Assembly: GCF_003151075.1 (NCBI RefSeq)
Contig: NZ_CP029482.1
Coordinates: 1 to 64,000, forward strand
Direction: 5' to 3'
Source: Pseudomonas sp. 31-12
GTDB taxonomy: Bacteria; Pseudomonadota; Gammaproteobacteria; Pseudomonadales; Pseudomonadaceae
Length of the DNA stretch: 64,000 nucleotides
Part shown: piece after piece, positions 1 through 11,626 of the stretch
Position numbering within the stretch: the stretch's first letter is position 1
Layout: the number at the start of each line of letters is the position of its first letter
Position numbers and translations under genes: made by a program
The notes under the pieces: generated by a model
What the model was told of the DNA's origin: nothing
What the model saw: only the letters and a program-made list of their open reading frames with translations
Databases searched by the model: none

Positions 1-2010
1 ATGTCCCGACTCAATCCCCGGCAGCAAGAAGCCGTGAGCTACGTCGGCGGCCCTCTTTTGGTGCTCGCCGGCGCAGGCTCCGGCAAGACCAGCGTGATCA
101 CCCGCAAAATTGCTCACCTGATCCAGAACTGCGGCATCCGCGCCCAGTACATCGTCGCCATGACCTTTACCAACAAGGCCGCGCGCGAGATGAAGGAACG
201 AGTCGGCACCCTGCTCAAGGGCGGCGAAGGCCGTGGCCTGACGGTGTGCACGTTCCACAACCTGGGCTTGAACATCATCCGCAAGGAACATGTTCGCCTG
301 GGCTACAAGCCGGGCTTCTCGATCTTTGACGAAACCGACGTCAAAGCCTTGATGACCGACATCATGCAGAAGGAATACTCGGGCGACGACGGCGTCGACG
401 AGATCAAGAACATGATCGGCTCGTGGAAAAACGACCTGATCCTGCCGCCCGAAGCCCTGGAAAACGCGCGCAACCCCAAGGAACAGACCGCCGCCATCGT
501 CTACACCCACTATCAGCGCACGCTCAAGGCGTTCAACGCGGTGGACTTCGACGACCTGATCCTGCTGCCGGTGAAGCTGTTCCAGGAACACGCCGACATC
601 CTCGAAAAATGGCAGAACAAAGTCCGCTACCTGCTGGTGGACGAATACCAGGACACCAACGCCAGCCAGTATTTGCTGGTGAAGTTGCTGATCGGCACGC
701 GCAACCAGTTCACCGTGGTGGGCGACGATGACCAGTCGATCTACGCCTGGCGTGGCGCCCGTCCGGAAAACCTGATGCTGCTCAAGGACGATTACCCGTC
801 GCTGAAAGTGGTGATGCTCGAGCAAAACTACCGCTCCACCAGCCGCATCCTGCGCTGCGCCAACGTGCTGATCTCGAACAACCCGCACGAATTCGAGAAG
901 CAGCTGTGGAGTGAGATGGGCCACGGCGACGAAATCCGCGTGATCCGTTGCCGCAACGAAGACGCCGAAGCCGAGCGCGTGGCCGTGGAACTGCTGACCC
1001 TGCACTTGCGCACGGACCGGCCGTACAGCGATTTCGCGATCCTGTATCGCGGTAACTACCAGGCCAAGCTGATCGAGCTGAAGCTGCAGCACCACCAGAT
1101 TCCGTATCGTTTGTCCGGCGGCAACAGTTTCTTCGGACGTCAGGAAGTGAAAGACCTGATGGCCTACTTCCGCCTGATCGTGAACCCGGATGACGACAAC
1201 GCCTTCCTGCGGGTGATCAACGTGCCACGCCGGGAAATCGGTTCGACCACCCTGGAGAAGCTGGGCAACTACGCTACCGGGCGCAAAATCTCGATGTACG
1301 CCGCCACCGACGAAATCGGCCTGGGCGAGCACCTGGACGCGCGCTTCACCGATCGCCTGTCGCGCTTCAAGCGCTTCATGGACAAGGTTCGCGAGCAGTG
1401 CGCCGGCGAAGACCCGATCTCGGCGCTGCGCAGCATGGTCATGGACATCGACTACGAGAACTGGCTCCGCACCAACAGCTCCAGTGACAAGGCCGCCGAC
1501 TACCGCATGGGCAACGTGTGGTTCCTGATCGAGGCGTTGAAGAACACGCTGGAGAAGGACGAAGAAGGCGAGATGACCGTGGAGGACGCCATCGGCAAAC
1601 TGGTCCTGCGTGACATGCTGGAACGTCAGCAGGAAGAGGAAGATGGCGCCGAAGGCGTGCAGATGATGACCTTGCACGCCTCCAAGGGTCTGGAATTTCC
1701 CTACGTGTTCATCATGGGCATGGAAGAGGAAATCCTCCCGCACCGCTCCAGCATCGAAGCCGACACCATCGAAGAAGAACGCCGCCTGGCCTACGTCGGG
1801 ATTACCCGCGCACGTCAGACCCTGGCCTTCACCTTCGCCGCCAAGCGCAAGCAATACGGCGAGATCATCGATTGCGCACCGAGCCGATTCCTTGATGAGC
1901 TGCCGCCGGACGATCTGGCGTGGGAAGGCAATGACGACACCCCTGTTGAAGTCAAAGCCGTTCGCGGCAATACCGCATTGGCCGATATACGGGCGATGTT
2001 AAAGCGCTAG
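1..2010 (+). CDS. rep: ATP-dependent DNA helicase Rep
   Basis: Superfamily 1A 3'-5' DNA helicase of 669 residues that helps replication forks pass protein obstacles and restart. Walker A GAGSGKT lies at about residues 24-30. The Walker B region is VDEYQDTN near residue 214, followed by GDDDQSIYAWRGA (motif III), LHASKGLEFPYVF and the C-terminal RLAYVGITRAR motif. The length equals the usual Rep size and lacks the longer C-terminus of UvrD. The ATG is the first base of the window, so upstream signals cannot be seen. It is followed 84 bp later by xpt on the same strand. UvrD is the only realistic alternative; length and order before xpt favour Rep. Confidence 0.95.
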   Translation: MSRLNPRQQEAVSYVGGPLLVLAGAGSGKTSVITRKIAHLIQNCGIRAQYIVAMTFTNKAAREMKERVGTLLKGGEGRGLTVCTFHNLGLNIIRKEHVRLGYKPGFSIFDETDVKALMTDIMQKEYSGDDGVDEIKNMIGSWKNDLILPPEALENARNPKEQTAAIVYTHYQRTLKAFNAVDFDDLILLPVKLFQEHADILEKWQNKVRYLLVDEYQDTNASQYLLVKLLIGTRNQFTVVGDDDQSIYAWRGARPENLMLLKDDYPSLKVVMLEQNYRSTSRILRCANVLISNNPHEFEKQLWSEMGHGDEIRVIRCRNEDAEAERVAVELLTLHLRTDRPYSDFAILYRGNYQAKLIELKLQHHQIPYRLSGGNSFFGRQEVKDLMAYFRLIVNPDDDNAFLRVINVPRREIGSTTLEKLGNYATGRKISMYAATDEIGLGEHLDARFTDRLSRFKRFMDKVREQCAGEDPISALRSMVMDIDYENWLRTNSSSDKAADYRMGNVWFLIEALKNTLEKDEEGEMTVEDAIGKLVLRDMLERQQEEEDGAEGVQMMTLHASKGLEFPYVFIMGMEEEILPHRSSIEADTIEEERRLAYVGITRARQTLAFTFAAKRKQYGEIIDCAPSRFLDELPPDDLAWEGNDDTPVEVKAVRGNTALADIRAMLKR

Positions 2011-2064
2011 AATTGAGCACTTTTTAACCGAATATTTTTTTCCCAAGCATTTTTGACAAGCTAG

Positions 2065-2667
<603 letters not shown>

Positions 2668-2688
2668 CCCGCAGCACCGCATTTCCCC

Positions 2689-2777
2689 TGTGGGAGCCAG
2701 CCTGCTGGCGATGGCGTCATGTCAGTCAACATATTCATGACTGACAGACAGCCATCGCCAGCAGGCTGGCTCCCACA
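2689..2777. repeat. REP inverted repeat
   Basis: Two arms, TGTGGGAGCCAGCCTGCTGG and its reverse complement, are separated by about 40 bp that themselves contain an ATGTCAGTC/GACTGACA pair. It lies between convergent xpt and the acetyl-CoA hydrolase gene, where such elements can also act as transcription barriers. Confidence 0.85.
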
Positions 2778-2795
2778 GTTGTTTTGTGGTGGGCG

Positions 2796-4718
<1,923 letters not shown>

Positions 4719-4810
4719 CTGATCCTCCCTTACATTCCGTGATTTGGGGTTGGACCGAGCTTGCCGGGCCTTTACTGCAAAGAATAGTCCCCAAGGCAAA
4801 TCGCAGGCAC

Positions 4811-4837
4811 AAAAAAGCCGCTCGTAAGCGGCTTTTT
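4811..4837 (-). terminator. Rho-independent terminator of the cytochrome c5 gene
   Basis: AAAAAAGCCGCTCGTAAGCGGCTTTTT forms a GCCGCT/AGCGGC stem with A and T tracts on both sides. It lies 17 bp past the stop of the cytochrome gene. Confidence 0.85.
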
Positions 4838-4853
4838 CGCTGTAGATGAACGC

Positions 4854-5279
4854 TTATTTCAAGCCGGACATCTTCTCGATGGCGCCTTTGAGATCAGCGT
4901 CTGTGCAATCGGCACAGGTGCCTTTCGGTGGCATGGCATTGATGCCGGAGATCGCCTTGGCGAGCAGACCATCAACACCCCCCTCCTTCTTGGAACGCTC
5001 GCCCCAAGCGGCGGCATCACCGACTTTCGGTGCGCCCAACAGGCCGGTACCGTGGCAAGCGTTGCAATGTTTCGCAATCACGGAGTCAGGGGTCTTGGCA
5101 TCACCGCCACCCGCCGAAGCAGCGACTTCCATGCCCTTGCACTCTTGCCCCGTCACACAGACCTGGCCGACGGGCTCAAGGCGTTTTGCAATATCGTCGT
5201 TGGTCGCAGCTTGAGCGCTGACAGCCCATAGGGCCAATACGGTTGCTGGTGCAGCCAGCATTTTCATAATTAGATTCAC
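4854..5279 (-). CDS. Cytochrome c5 family protein (periplasmic monohaem)
   Basis: Small exported c-type cytochrome of 141 residues. An N-terminal signal peptide ends near AQA at about residue 24. A single haem-binding CNACH motif lies at about residues 72-76, with a downstream methionine in INAMPPKG as probable sixth ligand. The extra cysteines CADC near the C-terminus are typical of the c5 group. The start codon is GTG: GAGG sits 8 bases before it, whereas the internal ATG 12 bases later is too far from that site. The gene matches in position the cycB gene of P. aeruginosa. Its redox partner cannot be told from the sequence. Confidence 0.9.
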   Translation of the reverse strand: MNLIMKMLAAPATVLALWAVSAQAATNDDIAKRLEPVGQVCVTGQECKGMEVAASAGGGDAKTPDSVIAKHCNACHGTGLLGAPKVGDAAAWGERSKKEGGVDGLLAKAISGINAMPPKGTCADCTDADLKGAIEKMSGLK

Positions 5280-5362
5280 GCGTTCACCCTCAATGGTGGC
5301 TAGTCACGCCCACGGCCACGGTTCGCAGGCGGGCGCAAGTATAACGGTAAGCCCGCCGCACT

Positions 5363-5387
5363 GAAACAACCCCAAAGTCGAAGGGGT
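5363..5387 (-). terminator. Possible terminator downstream of pauR
   Basis: On the minus strand ACCCC, a nine-base loop and GGGGT are followed by TGTTT. The stem is short and the T tract is interrupted, so this is tentative. Confidence 0.35.
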
Positions 5388-5449
5388 CTTGTTGTGCGGC
5401 GGAAAAACGCTTCGGGTGCCTCTGCCGTGCTGGCAGGACGCCTCTTCTC

Positions 5450-5998
5450 TTAGAAATTCGCGGGCGTGGCTGCGCTGATTAGTCGCGCCGGCGCATCGAA
5501 CGGATTACGGAAACGGTGTGGCTTGGTACTTTCAAAGTAGTAGCTGTCGCCGGCTTCGAGCACAAAAGTTTCGAGCCCGACCACCAGTTCCAGTCGCCCT
5601 TCCACCAAAATGCCGGTTTCCTCGCCCTCATGGGTGAGCATCTCGTCACCGGTGTCGGCGCCAGGCGGGTAGATTTCATTGAGGAACGCGATAGCCCGGC
5701 TCGGGTGCGCCCGGCCGACCAGTTTCATGGTCACTGCGCCATCGGAAATATCGATCAGCTCGTTGGCTTTGTAGACGATCTGCGTCGGTTTTTCCTGCAG
5801 GATTTCTTCGGAAAAGAACTCGACCATGGACATGGGAATCCCGCCCAGTACCTTCCTCAGCGAACTGATCGAGGGACTGACGCTGTTCTTCTCGATCATG
5901 GAAATCGTGCTGTTGGTGACACCCGCGCGTTTGGCGAGCTCACGCTGGGAAAGACCTTTGAGCTTACGGATGGATTGCAGTCGTTCACCGACGTCCAA
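5450..5998 (-). CDS. pauR: XRE-cupin transcriptional regulator, PauR/PuuR-like
   Basis: Regulator of 182 residues with an N-terminal helix-turn-helix of XRE type (GLSQRELAKRAGVTNSTIS, about residues 15-33) and a C-terminal cupin domain (about residues 105-180, including HEGEETGILVEGRLEL). This is the architecture of PuuR, the repressor of putrescine utilisation; the P. aeruginosa gene at this place is PauR. The start is a TTG codon: GGAGG lies seven bases before it and no in-frame ATG fits. The neighbouring dad genes and the pauB4-like and pauC-like genes further along make polyamine/GABA control likely. An inverted repeat just upstream could be its autoregulatory operator. Confidence 0.85.
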   Translation of the reverse strand: MDVGERLQSIRKLKGLSQRELAKRAGVTNSTISMIEKNSVSPSISSLRKVLGGIPMSMVEFFSEEILQEKPTQIVYKANELIDISDGAVTMKLVGRAHPSRAIAFLNEIYPPGADTGDEMLTHEGEETGILVEGRLELVVGLETFVLEAGDSYYFESTKPHRFRNPFDAPARLISAATPANF

Positions 5999-6019
5999 GC
6001 TTGCGCCTCCAAGATTCAG

Positions 6020-6070
6020 GTTGTAGAAATATTGAGCGTTATCATGGCGACAGCGTTCAGTATTTACAAC
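6020..6070. promoter_or_regulatory. Candidate PauR operator upstream of pauR
   Basis: Imperfect inverted repeat: GTTGTAGAAATATTGAGCG and CGTTCAGTATTTACAAC, separated by about 15 bp. Read outward, the arms resemble the E. coli PuuR site AAAATATAATGAACA in their TGAAC core and AT-rich flank. Assignment to PauR is inference. Confidence 0.4.
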
Positions 6071-6124
6071 ACTTTGGCCTGAATCCTGTTCAGCCCGGCG
6101 ACTTTCGGTACGGAGCGCTGACCG

Positions 6125-7198
6125 TTAACCCTCGGAATAGAGCTTTGGCACCCGGCGCAGGTTGCAGAAGATCTGATAGGGAATCGTGTCTGCGGCGGCC
6201 GCCACCTCGCTGGCGAGGATGTTCTTGCCCCACAACTCGACGGTCGAGCCCAGGCCGGCCTGCGGCACATCGGTCAGATCAATGCAGAGCATGTCCATCG
6301 ACACGCGGCCGATCAACTGGCTAGGCTGCCCAGCGACCAATACTGGCGTGCCGGTTGGTGCCTGACGCGGGTAACCATCGGCATAACCCATGGCCACTAC
6401 GCCCACACGCATCGGCTTGGGGGTGATGAATTTGGCGCCGTAGCCGATCGGCTCACCGGCCGGCAGTTCACGCACGCAAATCACTTTCGATTCCAGGGTC
6501 ATCACCGGTTGCAGACGGGAAGCCACGGCGTTGGCTTCTTCAAACGGCGTGGCACCGTAGAGCATGATGCCCGGGCGCACCCAGTCGCTCGGAATCTGCG
6601 GCCAACCGAGTACCGCCGGCGAATTGCGCAGGCTGATCTCGGCCGACAAACCTTTGCGCGCCGCTTCAAACACCGCAACTTGCTCGGCGCTGGTCTGCTC
6701 GTGCAGCTCATCGGCCCGGGCGAAGTGGCTCATCAAGACAATCTTCGAGACTTTGCCGCTGGCCAGCAGCCGTTGATAGGCCGCCTGATAATCCTTTGGA
6801 TGCAAGCCAACCCGGTGCATGCCCGAATCGAGCTTGAGCCAGACCGTGAGCGGCTTGCTCAACGCGGCGTTCTCGATGGCTTCGAGCTGCCACAACGAAT
6901 GCACCACGCTCCAGAAATCATGCTCGACAATCAGCGACAGCTCATCAGCTTCGAAAAAACCTTCCAGCAACAACACCGGTGCACGAATGCCAGCGGCCCG
7001 CAGCTCCAAAGCCTCTTCGATACAGGCAACGGCAAACCCGTCCGCCTCGGCTTCCAGCGCCTGGGCGCAACGCACCGCGCCATGGCCGTAGGCATCGGCC
7101 TTGATCACGGCGAGGGCTTTGGCCCCCGTGACTTCACGGGCGATCTGGTAGTTGTGACGCAGGGCTTGAAGGTCGATCAGGGCACGGGCTGGACGCAT
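6125..7198 (-). CDS. dadX: Catabolic alanine racemase
   Basis: PLP-dependent racemase of 357 residues that interconverts L- and D-alanine, feeding D-alanine to DadA. The PLP lysine lies in [12 protein letters not shown] near residue 33. The second catalytic region is the GYADGYPR segment near residue 265, followed by [12 protein letters not shown]. The catabolic assignment rests on the adjoining RidA and dadA genes on the same strand. The last gene of the dad cluster, it lies about 95 bp after the RidA gene. The ribosome-binding site is weak (TAGAAG). Confidence 0.95.
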   Translation of the reverse strand: MRPARALIDLQALRHNYQIAREVTGAKALAVIKADAYGHGAVRCAQALEAEADGFAVACIEEALELRAAGIRAPVLLLEGFFEADELSLIVEHDFWSVVHSLWQLEAIENAALSKPLTVWLKLDSGMHRVGLHPKDYQAAYQRLLASGKVSKIVLMSHFARADELHEQTSAEQVAVFEAARKGLSAEISLRNSPAVLGWPQIPSDWVRPGIMLYGATPFEEANAVASRLQPVMTLESKVICVRELPAGEPIGYGAKFITPKPMRVGVVAMGYADGYPRQAPTGTPVLVAGQPSQLIGRVSMDMLCIDLTDVPQAGLGSTVELWGKNILASEVAAAADTIPYQIFCNLRRVPKLYSEG

Positions 7199-7294
7199 GG
7201 CGGCAGACTTCTAGGCGGTCATGGGAATAAAAACCGGCGCTGGCTGACGGCGTGAACCGCCAACAGCACCGGGAGAGGGATCTTTCTGACAGGC

Positions 7295-7648
7295 TTACGG
7301 CAGAGCGGCTACAACCGACAGCTCAACCAGGATTTCCGGTTCGCACAGTTTCGACTCAACGGTTGCACGGGCCGGGGCGACGCCTTTTGGCAGCCACTTG
7401 TCCCACACCGCGTTCATGCCTTCGAAATGTGCGTCGATGTCTTTCAGGTAAATCGTCACCGACAGCAAACGGCTCTTGTCGGTGCCTGCCAGATCGAGCA
7501 AACGCTCGATGTTGGCCAAGGTTTCACGAGTCTGCTGTTCAATCCCGGCACTCATGTCGTCGCCGACTTGCCCTGCCAGATAGACGGTGCCGCTGTGGAC
7601 AACGATCTGGCTCATGCGCTCATTGGTGAGCTGGCGCTGGATTGACAT
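7295..7648 (-). CDS. RidA family protein (enamine/imine deaminase)
   Basis: RidA/YjgF/UK114 protein of 117 residues. The family hydrolyses reactive enamine/imine intermediates to ketoacids and ammonia, which fits a place in an operon whose oxidase makes iminopropionate from D-alanine. Visible blocks are [11 protein letters not shown] near the N-terminus and [18 protein letters not shown] near the C-terminus. The C-terminal residue set differs from classical RidA, so it may belong to a Rid subfamily. The start was set at the ATG with AGGAG ten bases upstream; this start lies inside the last 29 bases of dadA, implying translational coupling. Confidence 0.85.
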   Translation of the reverse strand: MSIQRQLTNERMSQIVVHSGTVYLAGQVGDDMSAGIEQQTRETLANIERLLDLAGTDKSRLLSVTIYLKDIDAHFEGMNAVWDKWLPKGVAPARATVESKLCEPEILVELSVVAALP

Positions 7649-8924
7649 GTTTTGCGGACTCCTGGGTTTTGTTTCCATAGCGAGAAATATCGAGGCCTTC
7701 GGCGCTGATTTGCGGCGTTTTCTTCGCCATCAGGTCAGCCAGCAAACGACCGGAGCCGCAGGCCATGGTCCAGCCGAGTGTGCCGTGACCGGTGTTCAGG
7801 AACAGGTTCTTGAACGGCGTGGCGCCAACGATCGGCGTGCCGTCCGGGGTAGTCGGACGCAGACCGGTCCAGAAACTCGCCTGGGCCAGATCGCCGCCCT
7901 GAGGATAAAGGTCGTTGACGATCATCTCCAGGGTTTCGCGCCGACGCGGGTTCAGCGACAAGTCAAAACCGGCTATCTCAGCCATGCCGCCGACGCGGAT
8001 GCGGTTGTCGAAACGGGTGATCGCGACCTTGTAGGTCTCGTCGAGAATGGTCGACGTCGGGGCCATCGCCGGGTTGGTGATCGGCACGGTCAGGGAGTAA
8101 CCCTTGAGCGGATACACCGGGGCCTTGATGCCCAGCGGCTTGAGCAGTTGCGGCGAGTAGCTGCCGAGTGCCAGGACGTAGCGGTCAGCGGTTTCCAGCT
8201 TGCCGTCGATCCACACACCGTTGATGCGATCACCGGCGAAGTCGAGTTTCTGAATGTCTTGACCGAAGCGGAATTCCACGCCCAGTTTCACGGCCATTTC
8301 AGCCAGTCGAACGGTGAACATCTGGCAGTCGCCGGTCTGGTCGTTCGGCAGGCGCAAGGCACCGGCGAGGATATCGGTGACGTTGGCCAGGGCCGGCTCA
8401 ACACGGGCAATGCCGGCGCGGTCGAGCAGTTCGAACGGTACGCCGGACTCTTTCAATACGGAAATGTCTTTCGCGGCGCCATCCAGTTGAGCCTGGGTGC
8501 GGAACAGTTGCGTAGTACCGAGGCTGCGGCCTTCGTAAGCAATACCGGTTTCGGCGCGCAATTCGTCGAGGCAGTCACGGCTGTACTCGGACAGACGGAC
8601 CATGCGTTCCTTGTTCACCGCGTAACGGCTGGCGGTGCAGTTGCGCAGCATCTGCGCCATCCACAGGTATTGGTCGATGTCGGCGGTGGCCTTGATCGCC
8701 AGCGGTGCATGGCGCTGCAACAGCCACTTGATGGCTTTCAGCGGCACGCCCGGCGCGGCCCACGGCGAGGCATAACCCGGCGATACCTGCCCGGCGTTGG
8801 CGAAACTGGTCTCCATGGCAGCGGCTGGCTGACGGTCAACCACCACCACTTCGAACCCGGCACGCGCCAGATAATAAGCACTGGTGGTACCGATGACGCC
8901 GCTACCCAAGACCATAACGCGCAT
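7620..8924 (-). CDS. dadA: D-amino acid dehydrogenase small subunit
   Basis: Membrane-associated FAD enzyme of 434 residues oxidising D-alanine to pyruvate and ammonia, passing electrons to the respiratory chain. The dinucleotide-binding motif [19 protein letters not shown] is at the N-terminus, with the DAO-family C-terminal [18 protein letters not shown]. Two ATG codons lie six bases apart; the second (MRVMVLG) has GAGGG at the better distance. It is first gene of the dadA-RidA-dadX unit, divergent from the Lrp-type regulator with a palindromic site between them. Confidence 0.95.
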   Translation of the reverse strand: MRVMVLGSGVIGTTSAYYLARAGFEVVVVDRQPAAAMETSFANAGQVSPGYASPWAAPGVPLKAIKWLLQRHAPLAIKATADIDQYLWMAQMLRNCTASRYAVNKERMVRLSEYSRDCLDELRAETGIAYEGRSLGTTQLFRTQAQLDGAAKDISVLKESGVPFELLDRAGIARVEPALANVTDILAGALRLPNDQTGDCQMFTVRLAEMAVKLGVEFRFGQDIQKLDFAGDRINGVWIDGKLETADRYVLALGSYSPQLLKPLGIKAPVYPLKGYSLTVPITNPAMAPTSTILDETYKVAITRFDNRIRVGGMAEIAGFDLSLNPRRRETLEMIVNDLYPQGGDLAQASFWTGLRPTTPDGTPIVGATPFKNLFLNTGHGTLGWTMACGSGRLLADLMAKKTPQISAEGLDISRYGNKTQESAKHVNPAPAHQ

Positions 8925-8999
8925 TTTCATATCCCTCATCGCGGCTTGCCGCTGACGTTCGTAGTTGTAGAGCATTGATGTGCGCAGTGTAAAAAAGAT

Positions 9000-9030
9000 T
9001 AGGCAGTGCTTTTCACTATATAACTGCCTA
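9000..9030. promoter_or_regulatory. Palindromic operator candidate between dadA and dadR
   Basis: TAGGCAGT and ACTGCCTA form a perfect 8-bp inverted repeat with a 15-bp AT-rich spacer in the divergent promoter region. It is a plausible Lrp-family binding site controlling dadA and the regulator itself. Confidence 0.5.
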
Positions 9031-9081
9031 TATTTGGCGAGAATTCTCGGCAAAAACCCTTTTCACGGAGGCGCATCCCCT

Positions 9082-9570
9082 ATGCGTACCAACACTCAAA
9101 CCAAACGTGAGCTGGACAAGATTGACCGCAACATCCTGCGGATCCTGCAAGCGGACGGGCGCATCTCTTTCACCGAGCTTGGGGAAAAGGTCGGGCTCTC
9201 GACCACGCCGTGTACCGAGCGGGTCCGGCGGCTGGAGCGCGAAGGGATCATCATGGGCTACAACGCCCGCCTCAATCCGCAGCACCTCAAGGGTAGTCTC
9301 CTGGTGTTCGTCGAGATCAGTCTCGACTACAAATCCGGCGATACTTTTGAAGAGTTCCGACGTGCGGTGCTGAAACTGCCCCACGTGCTGGAGTGCCATT
9401 TGGTGTCAGGGGATTTCGACTACCTGGTGAAGGCGCGGATTTCCGAGATGGCGTCGTACCGCAAGTTGCTGGGCGACATTTTGCTCAAGTTGCCGCATGT
9501 GCGCGAATCCAAGAGCTATATCGTGATGGAAGAGGTGAAGGAGAGTTTGTGCCTGCCAATTCCGGATTGA
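9082..9570 (+). CDS. dadR: Lrp/AsnC family transcriptional regulator of the dad operon
   Basis: Leucine-responsive-protein family regulator of 162 residues, expected to sense alanine and activate dadA. The N-terminal helix-turn-helix is visible (ISFTELGEKVGLSTTPCTER, about residues 27-46), followed by the AsnC ligand-binding domain with VSGDFDYLVKA near residue 110. The start ATG is preceded by GGAGG ten bases upstream. The gene is transcribed away from dadA across about 157 bp holding a palindrome. Position and partner match the alanine regulator PA5308 of P. aeruginosa, also named lrp. Confidence 0.9.
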   Translation: MRTNTQTKRELDKIDRNILRILQADGRISFTELGEKVGLSTTPCTERVRRLEREGIIMGYNARLNPQHLKGSLLVFVEISLDYKSGDTFEEFRRAVLKLPHVLECHLVSGDFDYLVKARISEMASYRKLLGDILLKLPHVRESKSYIVMEEVKESLCLPIPD

Positions 9571-9596
9571 GGCTTTGTGGTGTCTGTTCAGACCCC

Positions 9597-9669
9597 ATCG
9601 CTAGCAGGCTAGCTCCCACAGTTGATCTTCGGCGGACATAGATTCAGTGGGAGCTAGCCTGCTAGCGAT
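9597..9669. repeat. REP inverted repeat
   Basis: Perfect 23-bp arms beginning ATCGCTAGCAGGCTAGCTCC, separated by 27 bp, between convergent dadR and the cysteine-cluster gene. The CTAGC version of the arm is a sequence variant of the common REP. Confidence 0.85.
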
Positions 9670-9690
9670 TACAGGCGACTCGGTCTTCCC

Positions 9691-10044
9691 TCAGACGAGG
9701 ACCTGCCGAGTAGAAGCCATGTACTCATGAATCTGCTTCTCCACCCGCGGATGGATCAGCTCCACCGGCCCCCGACCGTTCGGGCACGGCAAGGTCTTGG
9801 TGGTGCCAAACAGCCGACAGATCAGCGGCCGCTCGTCATACACCGTGCAGCCGTTGGGCCCCAAGTGCACACAGTTGAGTTCATCCATCGCCGCGTCCTG
9901 CTCGGCGCGGGTCTTGCGCGGCAGGCGGGACATTTCTTCCGGCGAGGTGGTCACCGGCCCACAGCAGTCATGGCAGCCGGGCACGCACTCGAACGAGGGG
10001 ATCTGCTGGCGCAGCGTGCGGATTTTCTGACTGTTGCAGCTCAT
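9691..10044 (-). CDS. YkgJ family cysteine cluster protein
   Basis: Protein of 117 residues with the CxxxCxDCC-type cluster (CVPGCHDCCGP near residue 20) and later cysteines in ELNCVHLGPNGCTVYDERPLICRLFG. These match the YkgJ/CxxCxxCC family thought to bind a zinc or iron-sulfur cluster. The function is unknown. The start was placed at the ATG of MSCNSQ; a TTG five codons earlier is possible, and neither has a strong ribosome-binding site. It stands between two REP-flanked catabolic genes with no obvious operon partner. Confidence 0.8.
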   Translation of the reverse strand: MSCNSQKIRTLRQQIPSFECVPGCHDCCGPVTTSPEEMSRLPRKTRAEQDAAMDELNCVHLGPNGCTVYDERPLICRLFGTTKTLPCPNGRGPVELIHPRVEKQIHEYMASTRQVLV

Positions 10045-10191
10045 CGAAGCGGTAACCAAAAGCGGAATAGACCGGGAGTCTGACGCAAAAGCCGCGATCC
10101 AGACAGCATCAACCGACCAATGTTGCCGCTGCCGGAAGGTCCGGCTTATGCTCCGTCACATTTTCCAGACACATGAATCAGGGACGCTCAC

Positions 10192-11484
10192 ATGAATGCC
10201 CGTGCCCAGCACACCGCCTCTTACTACGCCGCCAGCAGCCTGTCGCAGCCTGATCATCCGGTGTTGCAAGGCGACTTGGTGGCGGACGTGTGCGTGGTCG
10301 GCGGCGGGTTTTCCGGGCTGAACTCGGCGCTCGAACTGGCAGAACGTGGCTTCAGCGTGGTGCTGCTGGAAGCGCACAAGATCGGCTGGGGCGCCAGCGG
10401 ACGCAATGGCGGGCAGTTGATTCGCGGCGTCGGCCATGGCCTCGATCAGTTCGCCAATGCGATCGGCACCGACGGCGTGCGCCAGATGAAACTCATGGGC
10501 CTGGAAGCCGTGGAAATCGTCCGTCAGCGCGTCGAGCGTTTTCAGATCCCTTGCGACCTGACCTGGGGTTACTGCGACCTGGCAAACAAGCCCCGCGACC
10601 TCGAAGGCTTTGCCGAAGACGCCGAAGAGCTGCGCGGCCTCGGCTACCGCTACGAAACCCGGCTGCTGCAAGCTAATGAAATGCACACGGTGGTGGGTTC
10701 GGACCGCTACGTCGGCGGCCTGATCGACATGGGTTCGGGCCATCTTCACCCGCTTAACCTGGCACTGGGCGAAGCGGCCGCCGCGCTGCAGCTGGGCGCG
10801 AAGCTGTTCGAGCACTCGGCGGTGACCCGCATCGACTACGGCCCCGAAGTCACCGTCCATACCGCCCAAGGCTCGGTTCGCGCCAAGACGCTGGTGCTGG
10901 GCTGCAACGCCTACCTCAACGAACTCAACCCCGAACTCAGCGGCAAAGTGCTGCCCGCCGGCAGCTACATCATTGCCACCGAGCCCTTGAGTGAAGAATT
11001 GGCGCACTCACTACTGCCGCAGAACATGGCGGTCTGCGATCAACGGGTGGCGCTGGATTACTACCGGCTCTCGGCGGATCGACGTTTGCTGTTTGGCGGT
11101 GCTTGCCATTATTCAGGCCGCGATCCGAAGGACATCGGTGCGTACATGCGGCCGAAGATGCTGGAAGTCTTCCCGCAACTGGGCGGGGTCAAGATCGACT
11201 ATCAATGGGGCGGGATGATCGGCATCGGCGCCAATCGACTGCCGCAGATCGGCCGGCTCAAGGACCAGCCGAATGTGTATTACGCCCAGGCTTACTCGGG
11301 CCATGGGGTGAATGCCACGCATTTGGCGGGCAAGTTGTTGGCTGAGGCTATTAGTGGTCAGCAGGGAGGAGGGTTTGATCTGTTTGCCAAGGTGCCGCAT
11401 ATCACCTTCCCGGGCGGCAAGCATTTGCGTTCGCCGTTGCTGGCGTTGGGGATGTTGTGGCATCGGCTTAAAGAGTTGGTCTGA
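10192..11484 (+). CDS. pauB4: FAD-dependent oxidoreductase, gamma-glutamylputrescine oxidase-like
   Basis: DAO-family flavoenzyme of 430 residues. The FAD-binding GGGFSGLNSALELAERG lies near residue 37, followed by WGASGRNGGQ, and the C-terminal GHGVNATHLAGKLLAEA closes the FAD fold. This is the pattern of PuuB/PauB enzymes that oxidise gamma-glutamylated polyamines. The start ATG follows AGGGACGCTCAC. It lies in the same neighbourhood as pauR and the pauC-like dehydrogenase, which supports a polyamine role. Pseudomonads encode several PauB paralogues, and the number 4 is taken from position only. Confidence 0.75.
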   Translation: MNARAQHTASYYAASSLSQPDHPVLQGDLVADVCVVGGGFSGLNSALELAERGFSVVLLEAHKIGWGASGRNGGQLIRGVGHGLDQFANAIGTDGVRQMKLMGLEAVEIVRQRVERFQIPCDLTWGYCDLANKPRDLEGFAEDAEELRGLGYRYETRLLQANEMHTVVGSDRYVGGLIDMGSGHLHPLNLALGEAAAALQLGAKLFEHSAVTRIDYGPEVTVHTAQGSVRAKTLVLGCNAYLNELNPELSGKVLPAGSYIIATEPLSEELAHSLLPQNMAVCDQRVALDYYRLSADRRLLFGGACHYSGRDPKDIGAYMRPKMLEVFPQLGGVKIDYQWGGMIGIGANRLPQIGRLKDQPNVYYAQAYSGHGVNATHLAGKLLAEAISGQQGGGFDLFAKVPHITFPGGKHLRSPLLALGMLWHRLKELV

Positions 11485-11510
11485 AGGATTTCAGTGCCTG
11501 TACCGACGCC

Positions 11511-11601
11511 TTCGCGGGCAAGCCCGCTCCCACAGGGTTAGGTGGTGAACGCAAATTTTGTGAACAACACCAACCCTTGTGGGAGCGGGCTTGCCCGCGA
11601 A
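11511..11601. repeat. REP inverted repeat
   Basis: TTCGCGGGCAAGCCCGCTCC and its complementary arm TGTGGGAGCGGGCTTGCCCG frame about 43 bp between the oxidase gene and the convergent DUF1127 gene. Confidence 0.85.
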
Positions 11602-11626
11602 GACAGCCGCAAGAACACCGCAAAAC

